The notes beneath the pieces were generated by a model. The model was given only the letters and a program-made list of their open reading frames with translations, was not told where the DNA came from and made no database searches. Made by a program: the position numbers and the translations under genes. From NCBI GenBank assembly GCA_021778575.1, contig JAJYCH010000182.1, forward strand, positions 1 through 8,013: a DNA stretch of 8,013 bases, in the 5' to 3' direction. Positions 1-6,172 of the stretch are shown one piece after another. The number at the start of each line of letters is the position of its first letter. Within the stretch, counting starts at the first letter, position 1. The stretch is from Planctomycetota bacterium (GTDB lineage: Bacteria; Planctomycetota; Planctomycetia; Isosphaerales; Isosphaeraceae).

Positions 1-2612
1 GGTGCCCAGTTGCCATCGGGGAGTTTCTGACCGAACTCATCAAGGAGCTTGGCGATGTCATCGGCGACGTGTCCCAGGTCACGCCCTTCCACGCCCATCG
101 TCAGGTCGATCGAGGGTTGGAGGTTGTTATGCGTGATCTCGGTCGGGACCGTCGTTCGGGTGATGGTGGCCAAAGTTCTGAGCGGCACCGGTTCAGCCTT
201 CAAAGCTCCGGTGATCGGAATATCGAGCATCGTGTCGAGCGAGGTGATGTCCTTCTCGGGATAAGCCACGCCGACGAAATACTGGTTGTGGCTGACCGGG
301 TCGATCCAGAAGTTTCTCTTGTTGAAGGAGATCGACGAATTGAGCGATGCCACCACGTTCCGCATCACGTCCGCCTGGGTCATTCCCAGGTCGGCGGCCT
401 TGGTCCGGTCGACGTTGACAACGAACTCGGGATAGTTTTGTCGCTGGAGGATGCGGGCATCGACCACGCCATTGATCTGCTTCACCTTGGCCTGGATCAT
501 CGCGGCGATCTGGGCAGGTTTCGTCAGATCCTTGGCGGTAACCCTGACGTTGATCGGGGTCGATTTGCCTTCGTTCAAGGCCCCTCGGATCAGACCTCCA
601 GTATCGAAGGCGAATTCGAGATCCTGGAATCTCGGCTGTTCCTTCACGGCTTCGCGAACTTTCGAGGCATATTCCTGGGCCGAATGGGTGCGGTGTTCGG
701 TGAGCTGGATCTTGACCATCGCATCCATCGGACCGGCGTTCTGGGTATAGGCGGCCGACCAGTCGGCGGTCACGCCGATTTCGGTCACGATCAACTCAAG
801 GTCGTGTTCGGGGATCAATTCGCGGAGGAATTTCTCGACTTCGTCGATCCGATCATTCGTGACCTCGATTCGCGTTCCGCTCGGGGCTCGGACCGCCATC
901 TCGAAGGCACCGGCGTCGGCTTCGGGGAAGAATTCGCGGCGAATGACCGGAATCAGCAAGACCAGGGTCACGGCCAGCAAGGTGAAGGCAAAGGCAATCG
1001 TCGTTCGGGGACGGCTCATCACCGCGTCGAGACCCTTGACGTAATATTCGATTCCCCGGTCGATCAGTCTTTCCCATCGTTCGAAGGCCCGACCAATCAC
1101 CCCTTTCTTTTCCTCGTGGCCGTGGACATGGGGCTTGAGCCACAAGGCACTTCGAGAGGGGACGAAGGTTCGAGACAGGATGTACGCGGCGATCATCGCG
1201 AACGCAACGGCGAGCGCCATCGGCCGGAACAGGAACGCGCCCAGACCGGGCATCAGTGCCAGGGGAGCCAGGACCAAGAACGTGCAGAGCGTCGAGACCA
1301 GCTCGGGCAACGCGACCTCGCTCGCTCCTTTGTACGCGGCCTCTTCGGGAGTCTCGCCTTCGCCCAGGTGCCTGTGAGTGTTCTCCAGACAGATGATCGC
1401 GCTGTCGACCATCGGGCCGATGGCCAGCGACAATCCCGACAGGGTCATCACGTTGATCGTGTTGCCGGTCATCAGCAAGCAGACCACCGCCGCCAGGACC
1501 GAGAGGGGCAGAGTCATGATGGCGATCGCCGTCATCCGGAGCTGGCCGAGAAAGACGAGAATCACCAGCGAGCAAAGCACCGAGCCGAGAACCCCCTCCT
1601 GGACCAGGCTGGAGATCGACTGACGGACGTAGACCGACTGGTCCATCACGAGCTTGAGATCAATCCCCGGCTTGCTCAGTTTGGCCTTCATATCGTCCAG
1701 CGACGATTTGATGGTGTCAACGACCTTGAGCGTGCTTGAGCCGAGCTGACGAAAGACGGGGATGTAGACTTGCTTTCGGCCGTCGACCCGGACGATGTTC
1801 GTCTGGATGAAGGCGTCGTCCATCGGCTTGGCGACATCCCTCATGAACGCGGCGTTACCGTGCTCGGGTCGGAGCGGGATGTCGTCCATCTTCTCGACGA
1901 AGTCGTACATGGAATTCGAGTCGATGGCGAAGTCGGTATTGCCGAACTTCGCGTCACCGGCGGGCAAGAAGACGTTGTAGTTGTCCATCGCCCTCATGAC
2001 GTCGAGCGGCGAGAGTCCTCGTGCCTGCATCTTGTCGCGATTCATGTAAAGCATGACCGCGCGAATTTTTCCGCCATAGACCACCGGTGCCACCGCGCCG
2101 GGCTGGGCCATGATCATGTTCCGAACTTCGTAGCGGCCGACGTCGTAAAGCGTCGATTCGTTCTGGGTCTCGCTATTCAACGCGACCAGGCCGATCGGCG
2201 TGGAGCTGGTCGGGTCGAATGGCAAAACGACCGGCGGGAGTGTTCCCGGCGGGAGATTGGGAACGGAAGCCAGTGCCAGCGAATTGACCTGCGTCAATGC
2301 TCCGTTGGGGTCGACATCCCCCTGGAAGTAGTCGCGGACAATGCTGGCGCCGACGATCGAGCGTGATTCTTGCCGGGACAATCCGTTTGCCTGGCCGACC
2401 CAGCGTTCCATCCGGCTGGTGATGTCCTTCTCCATCCCTTCGGCCGGCATCCCGCCGTAGAAGGTCAAGACTTGCACGGCCGGACTCTTGAACACCGGCA
2501 AGATGTCGACCGGAATCATGAACAGGCTGAGCCCGCCGATGAGCACGATCGTCAGGCAGAAGACGGTCACGGCGTATGTATTGTTCAGCGACGCGCGGAT
2601 CAGTCCATTCAT
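1..2612 (-). CDS. Efflux RND transporter permease subunit (C-terminus cut by window edge)
   Basis: Inner-membrane proton-driven pump of a tripartite RND efflux system; substrate not readable. I translated the minus strand by hand: 870 codons are open to the edge, against roughly 1,040 or more in complete family members, so the last membrane segments (about TM8-12) are missing. The start ATG (2612-2610) has GGAGGT 10 nt upstream. Visible order: TM1 (about 13-33) followed by PVDILP; a large periplasmic porter region with YGGKIR; TM2 to TM6 (about 341-357, 361-382, 390-412, 438-455, 464-482); TM7 (about 537-557) followed by RREFFPEADAG; then the second porter region. TM4 reads AIGPMVDSAIICLEN: D403 corresponds to the first Asp of the AcrB D407/D408 pair, S404 replaces the second, and E410 is kept. 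A histidine-rich stretch (H495, H497, H499) lies in the TM6-TM7 loop. The adaptor (3775) and TolC-like protein (7972) are the obvious partners. The family call is secure; the HAE or HME subclass is not. Confidence 0.96.
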   Translation of the reverse strand, partial: MNGLIRASLNNTYAVTVFCLTIVLIGGLSLFMIPVDILPVFKSPAVQVLTFYGGMPAEGMEKDITSRMERWVGQANGLSRQESRSIVGASIVRDYFQGDVDPNGALTQVNSLALASVPNLPPGTLPPVVLPFDPTSSTPIGLVALNSETQNESTLYDVGRYEVRNMIMAQPGAVAPVVYGGKIRAVMLYMNRDKMQARGLSPLDVMRAMDNYNVFLPAGDAKFGNTDFAIDSNSMYDFVEKMDDIPLRPEHGNAAFMRDVAKPMDDAFIQTNIVRVDGRKQVYIPVFRQLGSSTLKVVDTIKSSLDDMKAKLSKPGIDLKLVMDQSVYVRQSISSLVQEGVLGSVLCSLVILVFLGQLRMTAIAIMTLPLSVLAAVVCLLMTGNTINVMTLSGLSLAIGPMVDSAIICLENTHRHLGEGETPEEAAYKGASEVALPELVSTLCTFLVLAPLALMPGLGAFLFRPMALAVAFAMIAAYILSRTFVPSRSALWLKPHVHGHEEKKGVIGRAFERWERLIDRGIEYYVKGLDAVMSRPRTTIAFAFTLLAVTLVLLIPVIRREFFPEADAGAFEMAVRAPSGTRIEVTNDRIDEVEKFLRELIPEHDLELIVTEIGVTADWSAAYTQNAGPMDAMVKIQLTEHRTHSAQEYASKVREAVKEQPRFQDLEFAFDTGGLIRGALNEGKSTPINVRVTAKDLTKPAQIAAMIQAKVKQINGVVDARILQRQNYPEFVVNVDRTKAADLGMTQADVMRNVVASLNSSISFNKRNFWIDPVSHNQYFVGVAYPEKDITSLDTMLDIPITGALKAEPVPLRTLATITRTTVPTEITHNNLQPSIDLTMGVEGRDLGHVADDIAKLLDEFGQKLPDGNWA

Positions 2613-2622
2613 CGGTCCTCGG

Positions 2623-2628
2623 ACCTCC
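2623..2628 (-). promoter_or_regulatory. Ribosome binding site of the RND permease
   Basis: GGAGGT on the minus strand, 10 nt before the ATG at 2612. It fixes the start of the permease: the encoded N-terminus enters TM1 after about a dozen residues, as expected for RND permeases. Confidence 0.7.
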
Positions 2629-2737
2629 GGGATGGGGCGGCTAGGGGATAAGATAAAGACGCGGCAGCGCTGGCCCTGCTACGATAACGCAGAAAAGGCG
2701 TGGTTTCCCAATCGAGGTTGGAATCGGAGTTGATCCG

Positions 2738-3067
2738 CTAGCAGCGGAGTCGGAGGAGACCGAAGATGGGAGCAGCGAACCGGCCGGAACCGAGATGGGA
2801 TAGAGTTGATTCGGGCGGATGGAGGAAGTAGCGAGAGCGTCCGAGAAGGGGTTTTTCGCCACGAGCGAGGGGCGAAAGCGACTGACAGAGATCCGTCTGG
2901 ATGAGAGCGCCGATGCGATTCCGACCACGAGCCTGGTGCGGCTTCTTGATTTCCGACGAATGGTGACTGGGGCCATCGGCAATGAGCGCGTTCATCACTT
3001 GCGGCGGCGGGCAGGCCGCTGCAAATAATAAAGCAAGCATCAGAGCCTTGAACGCCCTCGGCCGCAT
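2738..3067 (-). CDS. Candidate small exported protein, unknown function
   Basis: 109 codons, not recognised as any family. The N-terminus is signal-peptide-like: basic MRPRAFK, then a hydrophobic run LMLALLFAAAC, then CPPP. The Cys at residue 19 follows AAA, a poor lipobox, so ordinary signal-peptidase cleavage or no processing is equally possible. I chose the ATG at 3067 because GGAGAG lies 6 nt upstream and a good sigma70-like promoter lies about 68 nt upstream of it. An in-frame ATG at 3139 would start almost at the inferred transcription start and is disfavoured. The mature part holds HHSSEIKKPHQ and then Arg/Leu/Ser-rich sequence that looks less like a conserved fold, so only the first third is persuasive. 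It ends 125 nt before the RND permease on the same strand with no terminator seen between, so it would be a leader gene of the permease operon. Alternatively this is a long leader region with a chance ORF. Confidence 0.38.
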   Translation of the reverse strand: MRPRAFKALMLALLFAAACPPPQVMNALIADGPSHHSSEIKKPHQARGRNRIGALIQTDLCQSLSPLARGEKPLLGRSRYFLHPPESTLSHLGSGRFAAPIFGLLRLRC

Positions 3068-3122
3068 GCAAATCTCTCCGAATTCGATAGCGAAGCGTTT
3101 CGAAGGAAATTTTAGCCCGCGA

Positions 3123-3144
3123 GATTCGTCGGTCATCACGAATC
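3123..3144. promoter_or_regulatory. Candidate operator dyad over the permease-side promoter
   Basis: GATTCGT (3123-3129) and ACGAATC (3138-3144) are perfect inverted repeats with an 8-nt spacer. The dyad overlaps the 3' half of the -10 element and the predicted start site of the minus-strand promoter. That is where many repressor operators sit in efflux loci. Because the start site lies inside the dyad, only one arm would be transcribed, so a protein-binding site is more likely than an RNA hairpin. No regulator gene is visible in the window. Confidence 0.35.
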
Positions 3145-3170
3145 ATACGTGGCGGCACGATTTCTGGCAA
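3142..3170 (-). promoter_or_regulatory. Sigma70-like promoter toward the permease
   Basis: On the minus strand, TTGCCA (3170-3165) and TATGAT (3147-3142) are separated by exactly 17 nt. Each hexamer matches the bacterial consensus at 5 of 6 positions. The predicted start is near 3136, giving a 5' leader of about 68 nt before the ATG at 3067. Planctomycete promoter consensus is not well known to me, so this rests on the general sigma70 pattern. Confidence 0.5.
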
Positions 3171-3221
3171 TCCTTGATTTTTTGTAACCCATCCCTTCCT
3201 TCATACCTTATGATTGAGACG

Positions 3222-3250
3222 TTGACCACGAATCCCTGGATCAATATCCT
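3222..3250 (+). promoter_or_regulatory. Sigma70-like promoter toward the adaptor
   Basis: TTGACC (3222-3227) and TATCCT (3245-3250) are 17 nt apart, matching the consensus at 5/6 and 4/6 positions. The predicted start is near 3257, about 36 nt before the TTG at 3293. The octamer CACGAATC (3227-3234), starting on the last base of the -35 element, repeats 3137-3144 of the divergent promoter. Confidence 0.4.
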
Positions 3251-3263
3251 GAACCATAGATTC

Positions 3264-3288
3264 ATGATCCTCTCATTCCGAGGATTAT
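3264..3288 (+). promoter_or_regulatory. Leader hairpin pairing the Shine-Dalgarno sequence
   Basis: ATGATCCTC (3264-3272) pairs with GAGGATTAT (3280-3288) over 9 bp, including one G-U pair, with a 7-nt loop. The 3' arm contains GAGGA (3280-3284), the ribosome binding site of the small plus-strand ORF. A competing pairing exists between CATGATC (3263-3269) and GATCATG (3295-3301), which would free the Shine-Dalgarno sequence but bury the in-frame ATG at 3299. The structures are read by eye, without energy calculation. Confidence 0.35.
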
Positions 3289-3292
3289 CGCA

Positions 3293-3643
3293 TTGATCAT
3301 GAGAGATCGAGCACTCGCACTGATCTGTCTCGGTCTCTTCGTGATCGGCTGCTTGATCGGCTGCCGCCCGGCTAATCGTTTGCCCGTCCTCGGCCGGAGC
3401 CAGTGTTCGGCAATTACCGATGCCCGGCCGAAGGGAAGATCACGACTCGACGCGGTTCCCATCGAGGAAGTGATCGGGCTTGCACTCCTGGTTCGACGTG
3501 TCCACGTTTCCGATCCTTCCGTCAAATTTCGCTCGTCTTGTTTGCCCCGCCATCCTTCCTCCGACTCATGTCGCATCAGTCTCTTGGCTGATCGGACCCT
3601 CGCGTCCAGTTCGACTCGTCTGACCATCCAGCTCCGCTGTTGA
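3293..3643 (+). CDS. Candidate small lipoprotein, unknown function
   Basis: 116 codons, not recognised as any family. The N-terminus is a convincing lipoprotein signal: MRDR, a hydrophobic run LALICLGLFVIGCLIGC, and the lipobox LIGC with the lipidated Cys at residue 24. The TTG at 3293 is chosen because GAGGA (3280-3284) is 8 nt upstream; the in-frame ATG at 3299 gives the same signal peptide with a poorer 14-nt spacing. A sigma70-like promoter ends at 3250. The mature part is Arg/Ser-rich, and its last 40 or so residues resemble translated noncoding sequence, with weaker third-position GC than the neighbouring genes. The true protein could therefore be shorter by frameshift, or decayed. It ends 131 nt before the adaptor on the same strand, with no terminator seen between. 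Signal peptide plus promoter favour a real gene; the absence of any recognisable domain argues for caution. Confidence 0.4.
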   Translation: MIMRDRALALICLGLFVIGCLIGCRPANRLPVLGRSQCSAITDARPKGRSRLDAVPIEEVIGLALLVRRVHVSDPSVKFRSSCLPRHPSSDSCRISLLADRTLASSSTRLTIQLRC

Positions 3644-3774
3644 TGTTGAGTTCAGCCTTCCCCCATCCGATCGACGCCACAGGTCCGCTCAAAGCTCCCC
3701 TGGTGCTTGAATGGCCTTTGTTCCATAACAGATAGCAATCGATTTCCCGCATCCAATTCAAGCGAGGCAGAATC

Positions 3775-5256
3775 ATGAGCAGTTCGATGAATTCGGTCGC
3801 AACCCATCCCTCCGCAGTGGAAGCACGACCAATCATGACCAGTTCGCTTCCGTCGCGTACTTCACCCCGTCGGAAATTCGGTCGCTGGGTCGTCGGGGCG
3901 ATCTTCCTGGCTATCGGTGGATCGGCCGGCGCGTTTTATTTTATGCAACATGGACCACAAAAAGCGGCGGAGCACTCCTCCGCCTCCAAGGAGACAGGCG
4001 AGCATGGCAAGTCCGACCAAGCCATGCCCGTCGAGATGACGCATCCTCGGCCGGGAGGGGTCGAACGCTCGACCACGCAGGCCGGGTCTGTTCACGCTTA
4101 CGAATATGCCGAGCTTTATGCTAAGGTCTCGGGATACCTCAAGCTTCAGAACGTCGATATTGGCGACCGCGTCAAGCGAGATCAACTCCTGGCGGTGATT
4201 GAGGACCCGGAGGTCGACAAGGCGGTCGATCAGAATCAGGCCTCGCTCGATCAGGCGAAGGCCAAGGTCAAGGTCGCCCATGCCAAGGTCCGCAGCGCAC
4301 AGGCTTCCAAGGAAGCCGCCGAGGCCCTGGTCAAGCAGGCCGAGACCCTGGTTGCCGCCAAGATCTCGAATCAGGAACTTCAAGACAAACAGTTGAAGCG
4401 GATCGTTGGTCTCGTTGCCCGCAAGGCCGTCGACCAGAAGTTGGCTGACGAACAGCAGGACCGCTACGACGTGTCGGTCGCCGAGGTCGGGGTCTCCCGA
4501 GCCGAGGTGATTTCGGCTCAAGCCGAGGTCATGAACAAGGCCGCCAAGGTCGAAGAGGCCATGGCCGATCTGATCGAGGCCGAGGCCAACGTCGAGGTGG
4601 CGCAGGCGAACCTTGGGAGAGCCAAGGTCATGCAGGATTACACTCAGATCCGATCGCCGTATGACGGTGTCGTCACCCTCAGAAGCTTCCACAGGGGCGA
4701 TTTTATTCGCTCGGCCTCCGAAGGAGGGACGATCCCGGTCCTGGCCGTGGCCGTGACCGACAAGATGCGCGTCGTCTTGCCGATCCCCGATGTGGATGTT
4801 CCCTTCGTCGATCAGGGAGACAAGGCCGTGCTTCAGATCGTCGCTCTCCCGGGGCGAAAATTCACCGGGACTGTCTCGCGGTTCTCGCACAGTGAAGATC
4901 CATCGAGCCGGAATATGAGGACCGAGATCGATCTCCCCAACCCCGATGGCAAGCTCAGCCAGGGAATGTATGGTCGGATCACCGTGATCCTCCAGCAGGC
5001 ATCGCCAAACAGCGTGACCATCCCTTCCTCGGGACTACTGGGTCAGAGCGGGACAGGGTCGGGGAGCGTTTACGTCATCAAAGACGGCAAGGCCAAGAAG
5101 GTTAATGTCCAGGTCGGCAACGACAACGGTATCGAATCCGAAATTCTTTCCGGTCTGACGGCCGAAGACCAGGTGATCACCAGCTATAACGGCTCGCTCA
5201 CGGACGGCACGCCCGTCAAGGGCGAGATGAAAAAAGCGGCCCAATCGGGACATTAA
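3775..5256 (+). CDS. RND efflux periplasmic adaptor (membrane fusion protein, HlyD/AcrA type)
   Basis: 493 residues, longer than the roughly 380-400 of AcrA. It bridges the inner-membrane permease and the TolC-like channel. The start ATG has GAGG 7 nt upstream; in-frame ATGs at 3787 and 3835 are alternatives. Domains in order: a cytoplasmic N-terminus of about 35 residues; a membrane anchor (about 37-57) with no lipobox Cys; the first half of the lipoyl-like domain (VSGYLKL at 118-124, then VDIGDRVKRDQLLAVIEDPEV); an Ala/Lys/Glu-rich coiled-coil hairpin (about 147-285); the second lipoyl half (IRSPYDGVV, from 292); and beta-barrel and membrane-proximal domains ending in EMKKAAQSGH. The hairpin tip has R209 and L213 in the spacing of the RLxxLxxxxxxS tip motif that contacts TolC in AcrA, but D220 stands where Ser is expected. 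It diverges from the permease and is followed after 119 nt by the secreted-protein gene with no clear terminator, so the two may share a transcript. Confidence 0.96.
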   Translation: MSSSMNSVATHPSAVEARPIMTSSLPSRTSPRRKFGRWVVGAIFLAIGGSAGAFYFMQHGPQKAAEHSSASKETGEHGKSDQAMPVEMTHPRPGGVERSTTQAGSVHAYEYAELYAKVSGYLKLQNVDIGDRVKRDQLLAVIEDPEVDKAVDQNQASLDQAKAKVKVAHAKVRSAQASKEAAEALVKQAETLVAAKISNQELQDKQLKRIVGLVARKAVDQKLADEQQDRYDVSVAEVGVSRAEVISAQAEVMNKAAKVEEAMADLIEAEANVEVAQANLGRAKVMQDYTQIRSPYDGVVTLRSFHRGDFIRSASEGGTIPVLAVAVTDKMRVVLPIPDVDVPFVDQGDKAVLQIVALPGRKFTGTVSRFSHSEDPSSRNMRTEIDLPNPDGKLSQGMYGRITVILQQASPNSVTIPSSGLLGQSGTGSGSVYVIKDGKAKKVNVQVGNDNGIESEILSGLTAEDQVITSYNGSLTDGTPVKGEMKKAAQSGH

Positions 5257-5364
5257 TCCGCTAATATCGAGGGACATCTTTCCGTTAGGTAAGGCTGACG
5301 ACCGATAAGAAGACGATAGTGGGTGATCCCAGGAAAGGGTCATCGATGTTGTCAGCTTCCTCCC

Positions 5365-5370
5365 GGAGGA
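5365..5370 (+). promoter_or_regulatory. Ribosome binding site deciding the start of the secreted protein
   Basis: GGAGGA lies 5 nt before the ATG at 5376 and is stronger than the AGGAAAGGG before the ATG at 5346. The resulting N-terminus puts the export motif within the first 22 residues, as is usual for this type. Confidence 0.6.
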
Positions 5371-5375
5371 TCGTC

Positions 5376-6014
5376 ATGCCTTCGCCTCGGCTCCGACTCC
5401 GACCGGGCGTCGAACGACTCGACGCCCGCGTCGTGCTTTCCACAACCGTACTGACCACGCCGACACATCTCGTTCCTGGTCAATATCCGAGCGCGGACGC
5501 ACACCGGACGTTTTCCACGGCCGACTTGCAAGCCTATGCGGCGGCCTATGAGACTTTCGTCGGCCAGTCCAACTTCACGCCGCAATACGACTTCAACGGG
5601 ACCGGCTTCATCGGCCAGAACGATGCCGCGCCGATCCTCCGGGGTTTGACCCCGATCACCCCGAAAGAACCGATCAAGATCCATCTTGCCCTCGCTCCCG
5701 GCGAGCAGGTGACCGGCCATCACCCGAGTAACAGCGGCGGGGTGACAAGGCTGGCGACTGTCACCGTGATCGGCAAGACGACACCGAACTCGATCATCTT
5801 CACTGACGGCCCGACCACGACCTCGACCTTGCCGACCAACAACATCAAGTTCCAGGGGATCGCGATCACGAGCGATTCGCACGGCAATTTCCAGTACACC
5901 ACTCAACTGAACCCACTCAGCACCGGCGGCTCGGAAACGAATACGACGTTCCTGGTCAGGACACCCTACGGCCAGCAATTGATCCGGGCGTTCCCGATTC
6001 GCCGGTTGCCTTGA
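5376..6014 (+). CDS. Secreted planctomycete protein: LEPR-XLL-like N-terminus, EF-hand loop, Ig-like domain
   Basis: 212 residues from the ATG at 5376, chosen because GGAGGA ends 5 nt upstream. An ATG at 5346 with a poorer site would add ten residues. The N-terminus RPGVERLDARVVLS (9-22) matches the planctomycete LEPR-XLL-type export motif in altered form (L15-D16-A17-R18). Residues 72-83 form a canonical EF-hand loop: D72, N74, T76, G77, I79 and D83, within the pattern DxNxTGxIxxxD, as in dockerin repeats. Only one loop is present, while type I dockerins carry two. From about residue 125 the sequence follows a bacterial Ig-like pattern: TVIGKTTPNS, SHGNFQYTTQL, then PYGQQLIRAFPIRRLP at the end. 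A role in calcium-stabilised surface attachment or assembly is an inference; no catalytic residues are seen. It lies between the adaptor and TolC-like genes on the adaptor strand, and a strong hairpin starts 33 nt after its stop. It could be unrelated to efflux. Confidence 0.85.
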   Translation: MPSPRLRLRPGVERLDARVVLSTTVLTTPTHLVPGQYPSADAHRTFSTADLQAYAAAYETFVGQSNFTPQYDFNGTGFIGQNDAAPILRGLTPITPKEPIKIHLALAPGEQVTGHHPSNSGGVTRLATVTVIGKTTPNSIIFTDGPTTTSTLPTNNIKFQGIAITSDSHGNFQYTTQLNPLSTGGSETNTTFLVRTPYGQQLIRAFPIRRLP

Positions 6015-6047
6015 GTCTCAGCCCGGTGACTGATTTCCTCACATAAA

Positions 6048-6087
6048 CCGGCCGACGATCCTCTTGAGTCTGAGGGTCGTCGGCCGG
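6048..6087. terminator. Strong hairpin, copy 1, downstream of the secreted-protein gene
   Basis: The arms CCGGCCGACGATCCTC (6048-6063) and GAGGGTCGTCGGCCGG (6072-6087) pair over 16 bp with one G-T wobble and an 8-nt loop. On the plus strand it is followed by AACTGTTTTGG, a weak T-tract; on the minus strand by TTTATGT. It starts 33 nt after the stop codon at 6014, so a transcription terminator for the adaptor and secreted-protein transcript is the simplest reading. Confidence 0.75.
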
Positions 6088-6133
6088 AACTGTTTTGGAC
6101 ATAGAGTTTTATCGCGATGCCTCGAAAATGCAC

Positions 6134-6172
6134 CAGGCCGACGATCCCTCTGATCTGAGGATCGTCGGCCTG
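6134..6172. terminator. Strong hairpin, copy 2, downstream of the TolC-like gene
   Basis: The arms starting CAGGCCGACGATCC (6134-6147) and ending GGATCGTCGGCCTG (6159-6172) pair over 14 bp. Two more pairs form across a bulged C. In the minus direction it lies 33 nt after the TolC stop (6208-6206) and is followed by GGTGCATTTTCG, giving a short T-run. In the plus direction it is followed by ATTTGCTTTGG. It probably terminates the TolC transcript, perhaps bidirectionally. Confidence 0.72.

Larger units (their letters stand above)
3068..3292. promoter_or_regulatory. Divergent intergenic control region
   Basis: This 225-nt stretch is visibly more AT-rich than the flanking genes and lies between two divergently oriented translation starts. 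It contains a sigma70-like promoter in each direction, a perfect 7-bp dyad over the minus-strand -10 element, a repeat of one dyad half-site next to the plus-strand -35 element, and a hairpin that pairs the plus-strand Shine-Dalgarno sequence. No coding sequence is supported here. Its position suggests it controls both the permease side and the adaptor side of the efflux locus. Confidence 0.55.

Noticed and set aside
853..1575. A 240-codon minus-strand open frame within the permease
   Set aside because: It lies in a different frame from the permease, which is continuously open and conserved over the same stretch. The product is Arg/Asp/Gly-rich low-quality sequence.
69..1739. A 556-codon open frame on the plus strand, opposite the RND permease
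   Set aside because: It is in exact codon register with the permease. Its stops would need TTA, CTA or TCA codons in the permease, which are rare in this GC-rich gene, so the frame stays open by default. The protein is His/Asp/Gly/Arg-rich with no domain.
2853..2878. Short hairpin TTTCGCC / GGCGAAA as a possible terminator
   Set aside because: It has only 7 bp, a 10-nt loop and no T-run in a useful position, and it lies inside a candidate ORF.
2679..3170. A 163-codon minus-strand frame overlapping the small exported-protein candidate
   Set aside because: It would start within the -35 element of the predicted promoter, lacks a signal peptide or domain, and competes with the better supported frame starting at 3067.
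3707..3739. Possible promoter TTGAAT with GATAGC just before the adaptor gene
   Set aside because: No spacer of 16-18 nt gives a -10 hexamer with more than a weak consensus match, so it is not supportable.
3862..4890. A 342-codon minus-strand open frame opposite the adaptor
   Set aside because: It is a register-matched shadow of the adaptor. Its His/Asp/Leu/Gly-rich repeats simply mirror the coiled-coil codons.
5352..5978. A 208-codon minus-strand open frame opposite the secreted protein
   Set aside because: It is a register-matched shadow with an Arg-rich composition, and it would run into the adaptor's end. The plus-strand protein has clear domain motifs.
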